From: a virus
Length of the DNA: 64,000 bases
IMG/VR virus record: IMGVR_UViG_3300008111_000002
Location: 62,001-126,000 of that record
Direction: 5' to 3' (one strand)
Positions within the stretch are counted from its first letter, which is position 1. Every line of letters starts with the position of its first letter. Made by a program: the position numbers and the translations under genes. Positions 1 to 8,567 of this stretch are shown here, in pieces. The notes beneath the pieces were generated by a model that had not been told where the DNA came from, made no database searches, and was given only the letters and a program-made list of their open reading frames with translations.

Positions 1-217
1 TGTGTATGTATTCTTTATCCCACTCTGGAACTACATAACTGAAATCGTAATCAATGACACAATCGTCATCAACTATCCATGCAAATTTTGTAAAGGTATG
101 TGATAATGCTTCTTGTACAGTTGCACGTTTTTGTGCGTGGGGAAATTTATTTTTTAATTGCTGCCATCTTTGATCAGAGGAGGGAGTTCTTTGATCTATA
201 AAAAATAAATCATACAT
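1..217 (-). CDS. putative glycosyltransferase, partial (cut by left edge)
   Basis: The first 72 codons of a minus-strand gene are present; the rest lies outside the window. The reading frame starts at ATG 217-215 and overlaps the end of the upstream gene by 8 bases (ATGTATGA). Residues 49-56 read VDDDCVID, a DXD-like acidic motif after a hydrophobic strand, as in the metal and nucleotide-sugar binding site of GT-A glycosyltransferases. The N-terminal pattern (LFFIDQRTPSS, then a basic helix and the acid motif) resembles that of the 297-residue neighbour, so the two are probably paralogues. The sugar and acceptor are unknown. The family call is inferred from the motif and the neighbours. Confidence 0.6.
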   Translation of the reverse strand, partial: MYDLFFIDQRTPSSDQRWQQLKNKFPHAQKRATVQEALSHTFTKFAWIVDDDCVIDYDFSYVVPEWDKEYIH

Positions 218-1103
218 TTTTAGTTGGGAAATAGTAAGTAGCACAGAGATCAAAAGTTTCTCTGTAAAGATCAGCAGTAAATTTACTTTGTTTTTCGTTT
301 AACCAAGGCCATTCAAAACCCAACTCTCTATGTATTTTTGTTCCAAGATCTTGAGCATCTTGTTCTACACTATCATGATTAACATTTTCTTCATAGATAT
401 TTTTTAAGATTTCAAAATCTCTTACATCAACATAGTTCCAGTTTGTACAATTAGTCATCCAGGTTCCCATACGAGCACCCAGAATAGCATACTTTCCGTT
501 TTCAATATGAGTTCCGACTGTACTCCATATCTTAAGACGGTGTATATTATGCCACCATATTTGTTGTTTGATTTCGGTAGGTTTAACCTTAACACCATCT
601 TTAAGAGTCATTTTAACTCCTTCGCGGAATCCTGCTCTCCATGCCTGAAATGGGGTGCAATTAATAACACTTTGACTAAAAGAACGAGGATGATTTTTAT
701 ATCCATCCTCCCAACAAAAATCTACCTGTGCTTGTGGTGTGTCCGCAGCTTCGTGAGTTTTCATATTAAGAATAAAATCTTTGTGCCAGATTTTAAGACC
801 ACCGTTACCATACCGTAGTCCGTTAACAGAATTTACACCACACCAACCATAGACTCTTATTTTTTCATTCGACATATCTAAATCCATGTCAAAAAAAGTT
901 GAATCTACTATATTATCTGCGTCGACTGTGATTAACCAGTCTGTTTCTGATTGATCTGCAGCAACTTTATGCGCAGCATCGCTGCCTTTAACTCCGTGTA
1001 CACGTTTAGCCCAAGGTACTTTTGTTAATAAATCTGCATAATTTTTTTCAGCATTTGGTTCATCATAACTGATAAAAACGGTATCAAACTCAATTACTTT
1101 CAT
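210..1103 (-). CDS. putative GT-A type glycosyltransferase
   Basis: A 297-residue protein. Residues 57-64 (LITVDADN) form a hydrophobic strand ending in D61-A-D63, the DXD motif that binds metal and nucleotide sugar in GT-A glycosyltransferases. The N-terminal strand FDTVFISYDEPNAE also fits family-2-like enzymes. The middle contains several Trp and His residues (QQIWWHNIHRLKIW). No signal peptide or membrane segment is visible, so it should act in the host cytoplasm. It is third-last in a run of minus-strand accessory genes downstream of the fibre genes, which suggests modification of virion or host glycans, but the substrate is unknown. The upstream GGGG before the ATG is a weak ribosome binding site. 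Confidence 0.65.
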   Translation of the reverse strand: MKVIEFDTVFISYDEPNAEKNYADLLTKVPWAKRVHGVKGSDAAHKVAADQSETDWLITVDADNIVDSTFFDMDLDMSNEKIRVYGWCGVNSVNGLRYGNGGLKIWHKDFILNMKTHEAADTPQAQVDFCWEDGYKNHPRSFSQSVINCTPFQAWRAGFREGVKMTLKDGVKVKPTEIKQQIWWHNIHRLKIWSTVGTHIENGKYAILGARMGTWMTNCTNWNYVDVRDFEILKNIYEENVNHDSVEQDAQDLGTKIHRELGFEWPWLNEKQSKFTADLYRETFDLCATYYFPTKNV

Positions 1104-1119
1104 TTTACCCCAATCTTAA

Positions 1120-1638
1120 TTAGAGTAAAGGAATCCAAAGAAGGAATCCTTGAGTTGCTAAAAGTGTAGCAAACCCCCCTAAAGATATTCCAATCCAATA
1201 CATACGTATACTAAATGTTAGCATAGAAGCTGCTAAAATAACAATAGCAATTTGATAGAATGCGTTAGCATATGTATACCAGGGGCTTCTTTTTTCTGCC
1301 ACTGCTCTTTCTGCTTCAATGGCTCTTGCTTTAGTCATTAATTCTTTTTTACCTTCCCCCGTTTTAGGATCAGATTCATATCTTTCAATTTTTTCTTTTA
1401 ATTTTTCTGCTTTTTTAGTTTCTTTTCTAAACACAGCATCATCATATGCAATTTCAGCTAACGATTGTTTTACAGATTTTGCTTGATAAAAAGACCAAAT
1501 GTTATTTGATTCGATTGTATTATTTAAAATTTGAGAAGAATTATCACCGTCTAATAAAGATGTTATAGCTAATAGTGCTGCTAATACTGTTATTATCCAA
1601 CCAGTGCGCTCTTTGATTTGTTCTTTATTGTCACTCAT
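1120..1638 (-). CDS. DUF4337-like membrane protein
   Basis: A 172-residue protein with three predicted membrane segments at about residues 14-28, 124-142 and 147-170, and a charged helical stretch between (about 68-118). Residues 46-58 (NIWSFYQAKSVKQ) after the first membrane helix are the hallmark of the DUF4337 family, whose function is unknown and which is mostly bacterial. AAGGAT lies just upstream of the ATG. It sits among glycosyltransferase-like genes, with a 16-base gap to the next. A role in the host inner membrane is plausible, for example envelope modification or exclusion, but nothing here proves it. The family call comes from motif recall, not a search. Confidence 0.7.
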   Translation of the reverse strand: MSDNKEQIKERTGWIITVLAALLAITSLLDGDNSSQILNNTIESNNIWSFYQAKSVKQSLAEIAYDDAVFRKETKKAEKLKEKIERYESDPKTGEGKKELMTKARAIEAERAVAEKRSPWYTYANAFYQIAIVILAASMLTFSIRMYWIGISLGGFATLLATQGFLLWIPLL

Positions 1639-1648
1639 AATTAAATCC

Positions 1649-2281
1649 TTATTTTACTTCAAAGTTTACTTTATCAAAAATTTTAATATAATAAATGCTA
1701 ATATCTTCTGGTAAAGTTGAACCATCAAATTCTACTTCAACCTCATTGTTATTAACTAACGTATTGGCCGAAACTACTATTGGACTTATTAATTCATTAG
1801 GATTATTATATTTTGTAATGTAAAAACGAATTCGAACTTCATCATCTGGATTAGAAATTAATGATTTAACATAATTTTTAGCACCATCAGTAATTAATGC
1901 AACTTTGAAAACTTTTTTCTCTAATAAAATAGATATTCTTGCATCTAAGAATGATTCATTTATATCGTTATCAAATTCTATTCTTACAAAATCTCCAAAC
2001 CCATCATTTTCGGTATCTAGTGGAATTGGTTCTATCTTAAATGTAGTTTTATTAATTCTATAATTGTATATTCCTTGAGCAAAAAGCTCCTCTATTAAAT
2101 TTAATTGATCTTCAGAAACCGGAATTACTTTTGAAGCTGGAATTAAATCTTCTGGATATTCTATCCTTGGATCTTTAGGCCATAAGCCACAAAGTTTAAA
2201 GTTTGCCTGGTAATAAGCAACATGCCAAATTGGTTTTGCACTTTCTATAAAATTTTCAAATTTTTCTTTAAAGTTTGCCAT
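1649..2281 (-). CDS. hypothetical protein, 210 aa
   Basis: Not recognised. The protein is 210 residues with an aromatic N-terminus (IWHVAYYQANFKLCGLW) and an acidic, beta-rich remainder (GDFVRIEFDNDINESF and similar). No signal peptide or membrane helix is seen. AGAGGAT precedes the ATG, and the gene overlaps the 3' end of the upstream glycosyltransferase-like gene by 14 bases, so the two are probably translated together. Its place in the accessory cluster suggests a virion or glycan-related job, but no function can be assigned. Confidence 0.75.
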   Translation of the reverse strand: MANFKEKFENFIESAKPIWHVAYYQANFKLCGLWPKDPRIEYPEDLIPASKVIPVSEDQLNLIEELFAQGIYNYRINKTTFKIEPIPLDTENDGFGDFVRIEFDNDINESFLDARISILLEKKVFKVALITDGAKNYVKSLISNPDDEVRIRFYITKYNNPNELISPIVVSANTLVNNNEVEVEFDGSTLPEDISIYYIKIFDKVNFEVK

Positions 2282-3128
2282 CTTTTATCCTCTTACGAAT
2301 TATTCTTTTATACGTGTTAATTTCATCTATTGTTATTAATTCTTTTTGAACATAATGAACTATATCAGTCTGTTCATAGTTTCCAATTTTAAGTTCTGCA
2401 TTTCTATCAAAAGAAAATTTTAATTCTTTAGTCCAAACATCACTTAAATTAATACAATTTTGAATTCTAGACTTCATATGCACTATTCTAGGAAAAGGTA
2501 AATCTATTGAAATTTTATCCGCTATACCGAGCAGTTTGGCTGCTAGCCCAAAAATTTCATCTGTTCCTAAAATAGCTCCGTTGTCATTATCTAGAAGAAC
2601 ATTTCTAAACTCTACAGGATATTTAGTTATAATTTTTACCAGTTTAAAAAATTCCTTACTAATTTCAATATCTTTATCAAAATAAGTGAATGCAGAATAT
2701 AATATTGGAATATCATTAATTTTTTGTAATTTTCTATAATGATCACCAGTTGCAAATTCACCCTTAAAAGTTAATACTTTATTTGGAATATACAAAGAAG
2801 AAATTTCTCTAATTTTATCAATCCAATGACTATAGTCGGAAAAAAACAACATATCTGCATCTAAACAAACAGTTTGATCCCAGGGAGTAATTTCGTCCAT
2901 AAACGATCTTCCATCCCAGTGAGTTTCTTTATCCCAAAAAATTACTTTATCAAATGCCCAAATATTTTTTAATATAGGTATCCAATTTTTATTATCTGTA
3001 GCTATAGCAATATTATCGTAACCAAGCGGTTGAGTTTTTTTAATAGACAGTGCTAAGGCATGTGCTAATTGATGATAATTAGCAGTATTGCTTTCTGATA
3101 CTACAATTAAATAACCAAAAGTTTTCAT
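2268..3128 (-). CDS. putative glycosyltransferase (DXD, GT8-like layout)
   Basis: A 286-residue protein. It opens with a strand-turn (FGYLIVVSESNTANYHQLA) like family-8-type nucleotide-sugar transferases, which start by reading off donor-binding residues. Residues 86-96 (QTVCLDADMLF) hold the DXD motif at D90-A-D92. The C-terminus has MKSRIQNC and a basic tail. It overlaps the upstream 269-residue gene by 4 bases (ATGA) and the downstream gene by 14 bases, so it belongs to one operon. The neighbour upstream has the same layout and is probably a diverged paralogue. Donor and acceptor are unknown. Confidence 0.65.
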   Translation of the reverse strand: MKTFGYLIVVSESNTANYHQLAHALALSIKKTQPLGYDNIAIATDNKNWIPILKNIWAFDKVIFWDKETHWDGRSFMDEITPWDQTVCLDADMLFFSDYSHWIDKIREISSLYIPNKVLTFKGEFATGDHYRKLQKINDIPILYSAFTYFDKDIEISKEFFKLVKIITKYPVEFRNVLLDNDNGAILGTDEIFGLAAKLLGIADKISIDLPFPRIVHMKSRIQNCINLSDVWTKELKFSFDRNAELKIGNYEQTDIVHYVQKELITIDEINTYKRIIRKRIKDGKL

Positions 3129-3934
3129 AATACGGTAATGTGTTTTATTAAATCTTCTTTATTCATAAAATGAACATCAGAATTTTTAATGTCTATTACA
3201 TATGGGTCTTTATCAACATCAAATAAAATCTTTACACCAAAATTTTTATCTATGTGTAAAATTTTTGAATTAACTGCTACTGAATTTATTGTTGGCAGAT
3301 AATATATCGATGCACTTAAATGTCCATTAAGAATATGATCAGCAATACTAAATGCTATATCATTTCTATAAAGACGAGGATTGAAATTATATAATAAATT
3401 AAAATAAAGGTATTCTTGTCTAATAATATTAACGAGATCAAAATATAACTTTGATTCATTATTTTTTTTAAACATTATAGTAGTTGCCCATTTCATTGGA
3501 ATACCTTGATAAGAAACATACTTGTCAAGGTATCCAGAATTGCTTTCTAAGAAAAAATTTGATCCAGGAGAAATTAAAAAACTTTGATCAATATCCCAAT
3601 ATTCATTAAGTTTATTAGTAAAAACAAAATAATCAGCATCAATAATTAATGTATGATCGTATGGTGTTAAATCCCATGCAGTGTTTCTATTAGAATTTAA
3701 AAAAGATGAAATTTTTCCATTAGACGATCTTTTATTAGACAACTCTGGTTTTTCTATTGTTATTATTTTATCAAAAATAGTAACATCAGTTACAGAACTT
3801 AAAGATTCGCTATCAGAAATTAAACTAACAGGATAATTTAATTGTTCTTTAGCTAACTTTGCCGATACTTTAGCAAGTTCCACATAATTTATAATTTCGT
3901 TATTATGTGCATAAATCAGTATTCCGCGATTCAT
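3125..3934 (-). CDS. putative glycosyltransferase, paralogue of the preceding gene
   Basis: A 269-residue protein with the same order of elements as the 286-residue neighbour: an opening strand (GILIYAHNNEIINYVELAK), a middle D-T-P-Y-D-like stretch, and the acidic motif LIIDADYFVF with D99-A-D101. These features point to a GT-A fold with a metal-bound nucleotide sugar. It overlaps both neighbours by 4 bases, so translation is coupled. The pair likely arose by duplication. No membrane segment is visible. The acceptor may be the adjacent fibre proteins or a host glycan; that is inference. Confidence 0.6.
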   Translation of the reverse strand: MNRGILIYAHNNEIINYVELAKVSAKLAKEQLNYPVSLISDSESLSSVTDVTIFDKIITIEKPELSNKRSSNGKISSFLNSNRNTAWDLTPYDHTLIIDADYFVFTNKLNEYWDIDQSFLISPGSNFFLESNSGYLDKYVSYQGIPMKWATTIMFKKNNESKLYFDLVNIIRQEYLYFNLLYNFNPRLYRNDIAFSIADHILNGHLSASIYYLPTINSVAVNSKILHIDKNFGVKILFDVDKDPYVIDIKNSDVHFMNKEDLIKHITVL

Positions 3935-4281
3935 AATTTTAACAAATCATCCGGAGATCGTTTTGATTTAATTTTATCAAATTCAATTAAGTATTCATTT
4001 GTACTATCAAAATAAACATCTAAAATTTTATTTTGAAAATCATTTACATTTTTAATGTTAATAGGATTATTGTTAATATCTAAAATTGGAATATTTTCAA
4101 CTCTAGAATTTTTAATAAGAAAATCAACAAAGACTATTAATGGTCTATCAACATAAAATATTCCACCATCATAGCCAATTGTTAAGTTAGCATGAAGTTT
4201 ATCTTTAATTGTTTTTTTTTGAACTTCTATATTTTTTCTAAAAGTAGAAAAACCTAAAGCTTTTTGAAGTGCGTCTTCCAT
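3931..4281 (-). CDS. hypothetical protein, first gene of the glycosyltransferase operon
   Basis: Not recognised. The protein is 116 residues with a charged N-terminal helix (about 1-30) and the sequence YDGGIFYVDRPLIVFVDFL near the middle. It is the first gene after the late-promoter-like CATAAATA at 4308-4315, with ACGAGAA as ribosome binding site, and it overlaps the next gene by 4 bases. Its position suggests it works with the glycosyltransferases downstream, but there is no motif to support a function. Confidence 0.7.
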   Translation of the reverse strand: MEDALQKALGFSTFRKNIEVQKKTIKDKLHANLTIGYDGGIFYVDRPLIVFVDFLIKNSRVENIPILDINNNPINIKNVNDFQNKILDVYFDSTNEYLIEFDKIKSKRSPDDLLKL

Positions 4282-4307
4282 AAAATTCTCGTTGTTTAAT
4301 GTGAAAA

Positions 4308-4315
4308 TATTTATG
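4308..4315 (-). promoter_or_regulatory. late promoter core CATAAATA
   Basis: On the minus strand this reads CATAAATA, one base from the T4 late core TATAAATA recognised by gp55. It lies 27 bases before the ATG at 4281, leaving room for a short leader with a ribosome binding site. It would drive the operon running to the left edge. Confidence 0.6.
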
Positions 4316-4351
4316 AGAGCGTTTTTAAAAATTTAAAATTTATGAAAAATA

Positions 4352-5347
4352 TTAACTTGAAGACCAATTACCGTAATTGTAACTTGAAGGACCGGGTGTA
4401 ACTACAACGTTTCTACTTTGTCTAATTGTTACGTTTGGAGTAATTCTAAGAGATATACTATCACCGTATCCAATTGCTCCGGCTCCGGAGCCGCTCGCTA
4501 CTCCGCCTGTATACTGAGATTCCAATGTTAACTGAATATATAAAATAGACGCATCACCGGCCTGTGCATTATCTTTTCTAGTTTCTAGAAGTGCCAAGTT
4601 TGAGGAATAAGCGCCGCCGCCGCCATCGCTATACCATTCAGCAGCATTAGTACCATATGTTGTATTATTTCTAGTATACCACTGTTGGGCACCAAAAAAT
4701 CTATAACTATTAGCCCCACCCTGCATACTTTGTATATTGGCTAACATATCTTCACTTTGTTTTCTAAATTCTCCAGACAAAGATCCAGTATGAACAACTG
4801 AAAAATTAATATTAACGCCGCCGCCTGCATTAAAAAAGCGATTAGCAGCGGCCGGACTGCTGAATGCTACCGATAGTTCCCATACTGCAGAACCGCCAAA
4901 TGTAAGAGATGTTTGTCTTGACGATACTGCCGAAGGTGTTGAATCAGAAGCTTGTTCAGGAACCACTACGGCCCATTTGTCCGCGATTATATCATCGGCA
5001 ACTGATTTATATTTGTTATAAATCACTGTAGTAATATCATCACCGGCGGTTACATCAAAAGAATTATTTGCACCTCCAGGGATATCATTTTGTAACCCTA
5101 AATTAGTTGCAACCCACGTAGTTCCTTTTTGATGTGTTCTCGCCTTAATCATATCAAGACGAATACTATCCCATTCAGAATCATCTATTTTTTGTTGACC
5201 TACATTCGATGTTAAAGATAAAGCAATACCATATCCGTATGTATAGTCATCTGCTACGTTAGAAAGATAAGTCGGACCATCGTCTAATACAGCGCCCACT
5301 TTAGTACGAATATCAACATTATACGAATCTCTAGTAATCTTTGACAC
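4352..5347 (-). CDS. virion structural protein, paralogue A
   Basis: A 331-residue protein that starts at GTG 5347 with AGAGGAAAT upstream. It shares its plan with the next 308-residue gene: an N-terminal part ending in DSIRLDMIKARTHQ, a central glycine-rich strand (AGGGVNINFSV), and a C-terminal GSGAGAIGYGDSI motif. The long Ser/Gly/Asn-rich beta-type sequence fits an extracellular virion component. It lies immediately after the fibre genes in transcription order, so it is most likely part of the fibre or baseplate periphery. No enzymatic motif is visible. Confidence 0.7.
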   Translation of the reverse strand: MSKITRDSYNVDIRTKVGAVLDDGPTYLSNVADDYTYGYGIALSLTSNVGQQKIDDSEWDSIRLDMIKARTHQKGTTWVATNLGLQNDIPGGANNSFDVTAGDDITTVIYNKYKSVADDIIADKWAVVVPEQASDSTPSAVSSRQTSLTFGGSAVWELSVAFSSPAAANRFFNAGGGVNINFSVVHTGSLSGEFRKQSEDMLANIQSMQGGANSYRFFGAQQWYTRNNTTYGTNAAEWYSDGGGGAYSSNLALLETRKDNAQAGDASILYIQLTLESQYTGGVASGSGAGAIGYGDSISLRITPNVTIRQSRNVVVTPGPSSYNYGNWSSS

Positions 5348-5392
5348 GTTATTTCCTCTAAATTAGTTTTAATATATATCTATTTTATTGGA

Positions 5393-6319
5393 TTAAGGAT
5401 ATGTAACTGGTCCTGCGCCCACAGTCCATTGTGCATCATATGCCCAGGCAACAGGTTTTGGACTTATAACTGAGTTAACTGACTGGCGTTGTAAAAATGA
5501 TATTGCTGAACTACCGGTAATTTGATCTCCGTATCCTGTTGCACCCGCACCTGATCCCACTGGTGCTCCTTGATCGTAATCAGACGTTAATCTAACTTCG
5601 AATGTTAACTGAGCAGAATTTAGATGGGATCCTGAATCAACCCTTGTTGAATATTCTAATCTATTCCCTGCATAATTCCCTGCTGAGGATATCACTGTTC
5701 CAAGATTTCTAAAATTTGAAGTTGATTGTCTCCAATCGTCTATTCCAAAAAATCTTGACCCTAACTGTGAAGAAAGTACACCAAAATTTTGACCTTGATT
5801 TCCAGCAGGGCCAGGAATAGAATTGTTAAAAGAAAAAGAAATTAAAAATCCGCCGCCTGCATTAAAAAATTGATTAGCTTCTGCTGGATTATTCCAAGCT
5901 ACTGTGGTCCTATGATATGCAAAATTACTAAAACTTAACTGCAATATGGGATTTACTAATGTGGGAGGAACAACATCGGAATATTGACCAACTGCTACAC
6001 TATCTTTATTTGCTACCGTTAATTGAACTAATGTTAAATACTCCCCATAAATTGCTGTTGAAATTAGGTCTCCTTGAGCAACATCTGTAAGAGTAGGGAT
6101 ACCTGATTGATGAGTTCTTGCACGAATAATATCTAATCTTAAATTATCCCAATGTGCATCATCAACTAAGGGATATAAATTTGTAATAGGATCTCTAACA
6201 ATTGCCGAAGATAGCATAGAATAGCCATATCCAGTTTGTAGATCAGTTGGATCCGACTCCATTATTTTTTTTATAGGGTCTCTAAGATCTGTATTAAATG
6301 AACTTGCACTAATATCCAC
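5393..6319 (-). CDS. virion structural protein, paralogue B
   Basis: A 308-residue protein starting at GTG 6319 after AAGGAT. It is a paralogue of the 331-residue protein: both contain an RLD-IRARTHQ-type motif near residue 70 (here DNLRLDIIRARTHQSG), a middle AGGGFLISFSF strand and the GSGAGATGYGD motif near the C-terminus. The identity is clear in these blocks and low elsewhere. The pair may form a hetero-oligomer or be alternative adhesin tips. It is separated from the 619-residue fibre gene by only 12 bases, so it is co-transcribed with the fibres. Confidence 0.7.
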   Translation of the reverse strand: MDISASSFNTDLRDPIKKIMESDPTDLQTGYGYSMLSSAIVRDPITNLYPLVDDAHWDNLRLDIIRARTHQSGIPTLTDVAQGDLISTAIYGEYLTLVQLTVANKDSVAVGQYSDVVPPTLVNPILQLSFSNFAYHRTTVAWNNPAEANQFFNAGGGFLISFSFNNSIPGPAGNQGQNFGVLSSQLGSRFFGIDDWRQSTSNFRNLGTVISSAGNYAGNRLEYSTRVDSGSHLNSAQLTFEVRLTSDYDQGAPVGSGAGATGYGDQITGSSAISFLQRQSVNSVISPKPVAWAYDAQWTVGAGPVTYP

Positions 6320-6331
6320 GGTTAATCCTTT

Positions 6332-8191
6332 TTATAATACTAATACTTCAATAACTTTAATATCTATGTTGTTGTTAGATTCTAAAGCAATAGCAAACAC
6401 ATCTCCAGAATGTGGAACTGCTGCTACTGCGGTTCCGTCATTTCCTGCGATCAATCTTTGTCCTTTACGAACAGCTCCAGTTACTTTACAAGGAACTCGA
6501 CCTTTTAGTGCAATATAAGTACCGCCTTCTAAATCTTTATTCATCATAAATGCAGGATTTGTAGAAACCACACCAATGGCACGCTGGCCCCATTGACATG
6601 CTTCAACTTCATGCTCTTCGTGTTCACAAATAGAAACTACAGTCCCTGGCTCATATTCTTTATCTGCTAGATATTTTTCTGCTAAGTCAGCGTATCGAGC
6701 TGCTGTTGCAGTACCATTCATAATATTAGCGTATATATCACCGTTATTATCCCTACTTACTACAGAAGTTTTATCCCCGCCAGCTGGCAAAGTAATTGAA
6801 GCAGAATAATAAGACGAAGCACCAACTTTTAATGTATCGGATTTTTCGGCAGTTCCTTTAAAAATTCTAGCGGTCAAATCACCAAGAGAATCTCTAGCTG
6901 CAATCGATGCAACACCGGTCGGAACTGTTGTAGTAGCAAATCTTGCAGAACCTGCATCGACAATTAACGATCCCGAAGAACCGGTACATGAACCAGTCAA
7001 TGATCCTACAACTTCAACAGGGGTGCCCTGTGCACCAACAGAACCAGTAAAGAATCCACTGAATGTGTTTGTTTGAGAATTGTATGCAATAGTATTATCG
7101 TCGGCCCAGACAGAACCATAAAATCTGCTGTTTGTGGAATCTACAATTGTCTTGATTCCAGATTGATCAATTAAATCACCTTGTAAATTTGAAAATACTT
7201 TTACTGCATATATATTTCTGTACTTACTATCAGATCTACCAATATCAAATACTGGAGATACAGCACCAGAAGGTAAGATCGGGTAGAAACCATCTTTGGT
7301 AACAACTATCGAATCCCTATCTGTTGTATTAGTTTTAATTCTTAATGTTATTGTTCCTGGATCTCCGCCGGGAACTGCACCAGCTTGATTTTGAATAATT
7401 GGAAATTCTCCACCTTCAATATAAATACGCAACGGTTTACTGCCAGGAAAACCAACTTCATAACCGTCATAAGGAAATGTCACCGGATTTGTAAAACTTG
7501 CTTGACTTGACTTAATGTAATCACCGGCAGGGAATCCACCCAATCTATCTGCATCTGCTGCTGTCCCCCAAAATTTCCAATTTAATGCAGTAACACCTGT
7601 AGTGCTATTGGCTTCTGGTAATGTAAATCCTTTCTTAACAACACTAAATCCAGGTATCGGATTAATAGTTGAATCAATAGTAAATTCTTCTTTACTTAAT
7701 ATTGCAATTACTTCGTCAGCTACTGATAATTTTACAATAGCATAATTAGTACCGCCGACTGCTTTAACAATACTTGCGGTAAATGTTGAAGTACCAAATC
7801 CAGGAGCGGTTTGAGGACCAACTAAAACAAACGCACTACCAGACCAACAATTTAATTGATTAGTACTGGTATTGAACCAAAGATCTCCGGTTTGTAGACC
7901 TGTGGGCGGAGTATCACTAATTTCGGCGCCACCGGCAGCTTTAAAAATAGTACCGTCAAAATATCTTAAACGTTTTTTACCGCTATCGTACCAAATCTGT
8001 CCAGTAATTCTTTTAGGTGGAGGTGTGGTATTTGCAAAGTTTTCTAGTAAATGTAAAAAATTTTCATTTTGAACTTCGCCGTAACCGGCATAGTTTTTAC
8101 CTACAAAACGTAAATCTGTAGTATTGTCAATTGTACCGTCTGGTACATTTGTTAAAAAAGTTCCGTTAAATTTGTCAACTTGATATGGCAT
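6332..8191 (-). CDS. tail fibre-like protein with shared N-terminal module
   Basis: A 619-residue protein. Residues 1-130 are the module also found in the three upstream fibre genes: GKNYAGYGEVQNENFL, then LLENFA, then GQIWYDSGKKRLRYFDG and a second GDLWFNTSTNQL block. The middle is beta-rich with short TAT-type repeats. The last 120 residues, from ARYADLAEKYLADKEYEPG through a GRVPCKVTGAVRKGQ block, resemble C-terminal domains seen on other phage fibres and related to peptidase G2-type self-cleaving tips. I cannot confirm cleavage. GGAG lies upstream of the ATG. The protein is likely a long appendage or receptor-binding fibre. Confidence 0.75.
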   Translation of the reverse strand: MPYQVDKFNGTFLTNVPDGTIDNTTDLRFVGKNYAGYGEVQNENFLHLLENFANTTPPPKRITGQIWYDSGKKRLRYFDGTIFKAAGGAEISDTPPTGLQTGDLWFNTSTNQLNCWSGSAFVLVGPQTAPGFGTSTFTASIVKAVGGTNYAIVKLSVADEVIAILSKEEFTIDSTINPIPGFSVVKKGFTLPEANSTTGVTALNWKFWGTAADADRLGGFPAGDYIKSSQASFTNPVTFPYDGYEVGFPGSKPLRIYIEGGEFPIIQNQAGAVPGGDPGTITLRIKTNTTDRDSIVVTKDGFYPILPSGAVSPVFDIGRSDSKYRNIYAVKVFSNLQGDLIDQSGIKTIVDSTNSRFYGSVWADDNTIAYNSQTNTFSGFFTGSVGAQGTPVEVVGSLTGSCTGSSGSLIVDAGSARFATTTVPTGVASIAARDSLGDLTARIFKGTAEKSDTLKVGASSYYSASITLPAGGDKTSVVSRDNNGDIYANIMNGTATAARYADLAEKYLADKEYEPGTVVSICEHEEHEVEACQWGQRAIGVVSTNPAFMMNKDLEGGTYIALKGRVPCKVTGAVRKGQRLIAGNDGTAVAAVPHSGDVFAIALESNNNIDIKVIEVLVL

Positions 8192-8208
8192 TCTTAGCTC
8201 CGTTTATC

Positions 8209-8216
8209 TATTTATT
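8209..8216 (-). promoter_or_regulatory. late promoter core AATAAATA
   Basis: Reads AATAAATA on the minus strand, 18 bases before the ATG of the 619-residue fibre gene, with GGAG in between. It fits the late-promoter pattern seen across the window and would give a very short leader. Confidence 0.5.
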
Positions 8217-8567
8217 TTAAAGTAATTGTCCTTGTGCAGCCAGATCTCGCTGTCTTTCTAGCTCTAAGTATTCTGCCTGACTTAATGTTGTAGATTTACT
8301 CAAAGCTTGTTCTCTAATATGTCTTAAAATTTTCCAATCTGTGCTATTTAAGAATTCTCTATTTTGAGCGGCCTTTAGATAACTAGGTGTCATCTCCGAA
8401 GTTTTTTCTTTAATAATTTTTAAAGATGTATCAAAATAATGTGTATTCTTTTGTAATTGCCAAAAATCAGCATCAGAAATCTCATGAATTAATACTGTAG
8501 ATGGAACTTCTGGTCTGTAGTTTAATACAGATATAACATTATCGTTTTCTATACAAATATAATACAT
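8217..8567 (-). CDS. tail fibre assembly-like protein
   Basis: A 116-residue protein. I place the start at ATG 8567, one base inside the TAA stop of the upstream fibre gene (TAATG), rather than at the in-frame ATG 22 codons earlier, because that would run deep into the fibre gene. The C-terminal part (NREFLNSTDWKILRHIREQ, then a tyrosine-leucine-rich helix with an ERQRDLAA end) matches the pattern of Tfa/gp38-type fibre assembly proteins, which bind or chaperone the tip of the neighbouring fibre. Its location directly after a fibre gene fits this. Fold and partner are inferred. Confidence 0.7.
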   Translation of the reverse strand: MYYICIENDNVISVLNYRPEVPSTVLIHEISDADFWQLQKNTHYFDTSLKIIKEKTSEMTPSYLKAAQNREFLNSTDWKILRHIREQALSKSTTLSQAEYLELERQRDLAAQGQLL

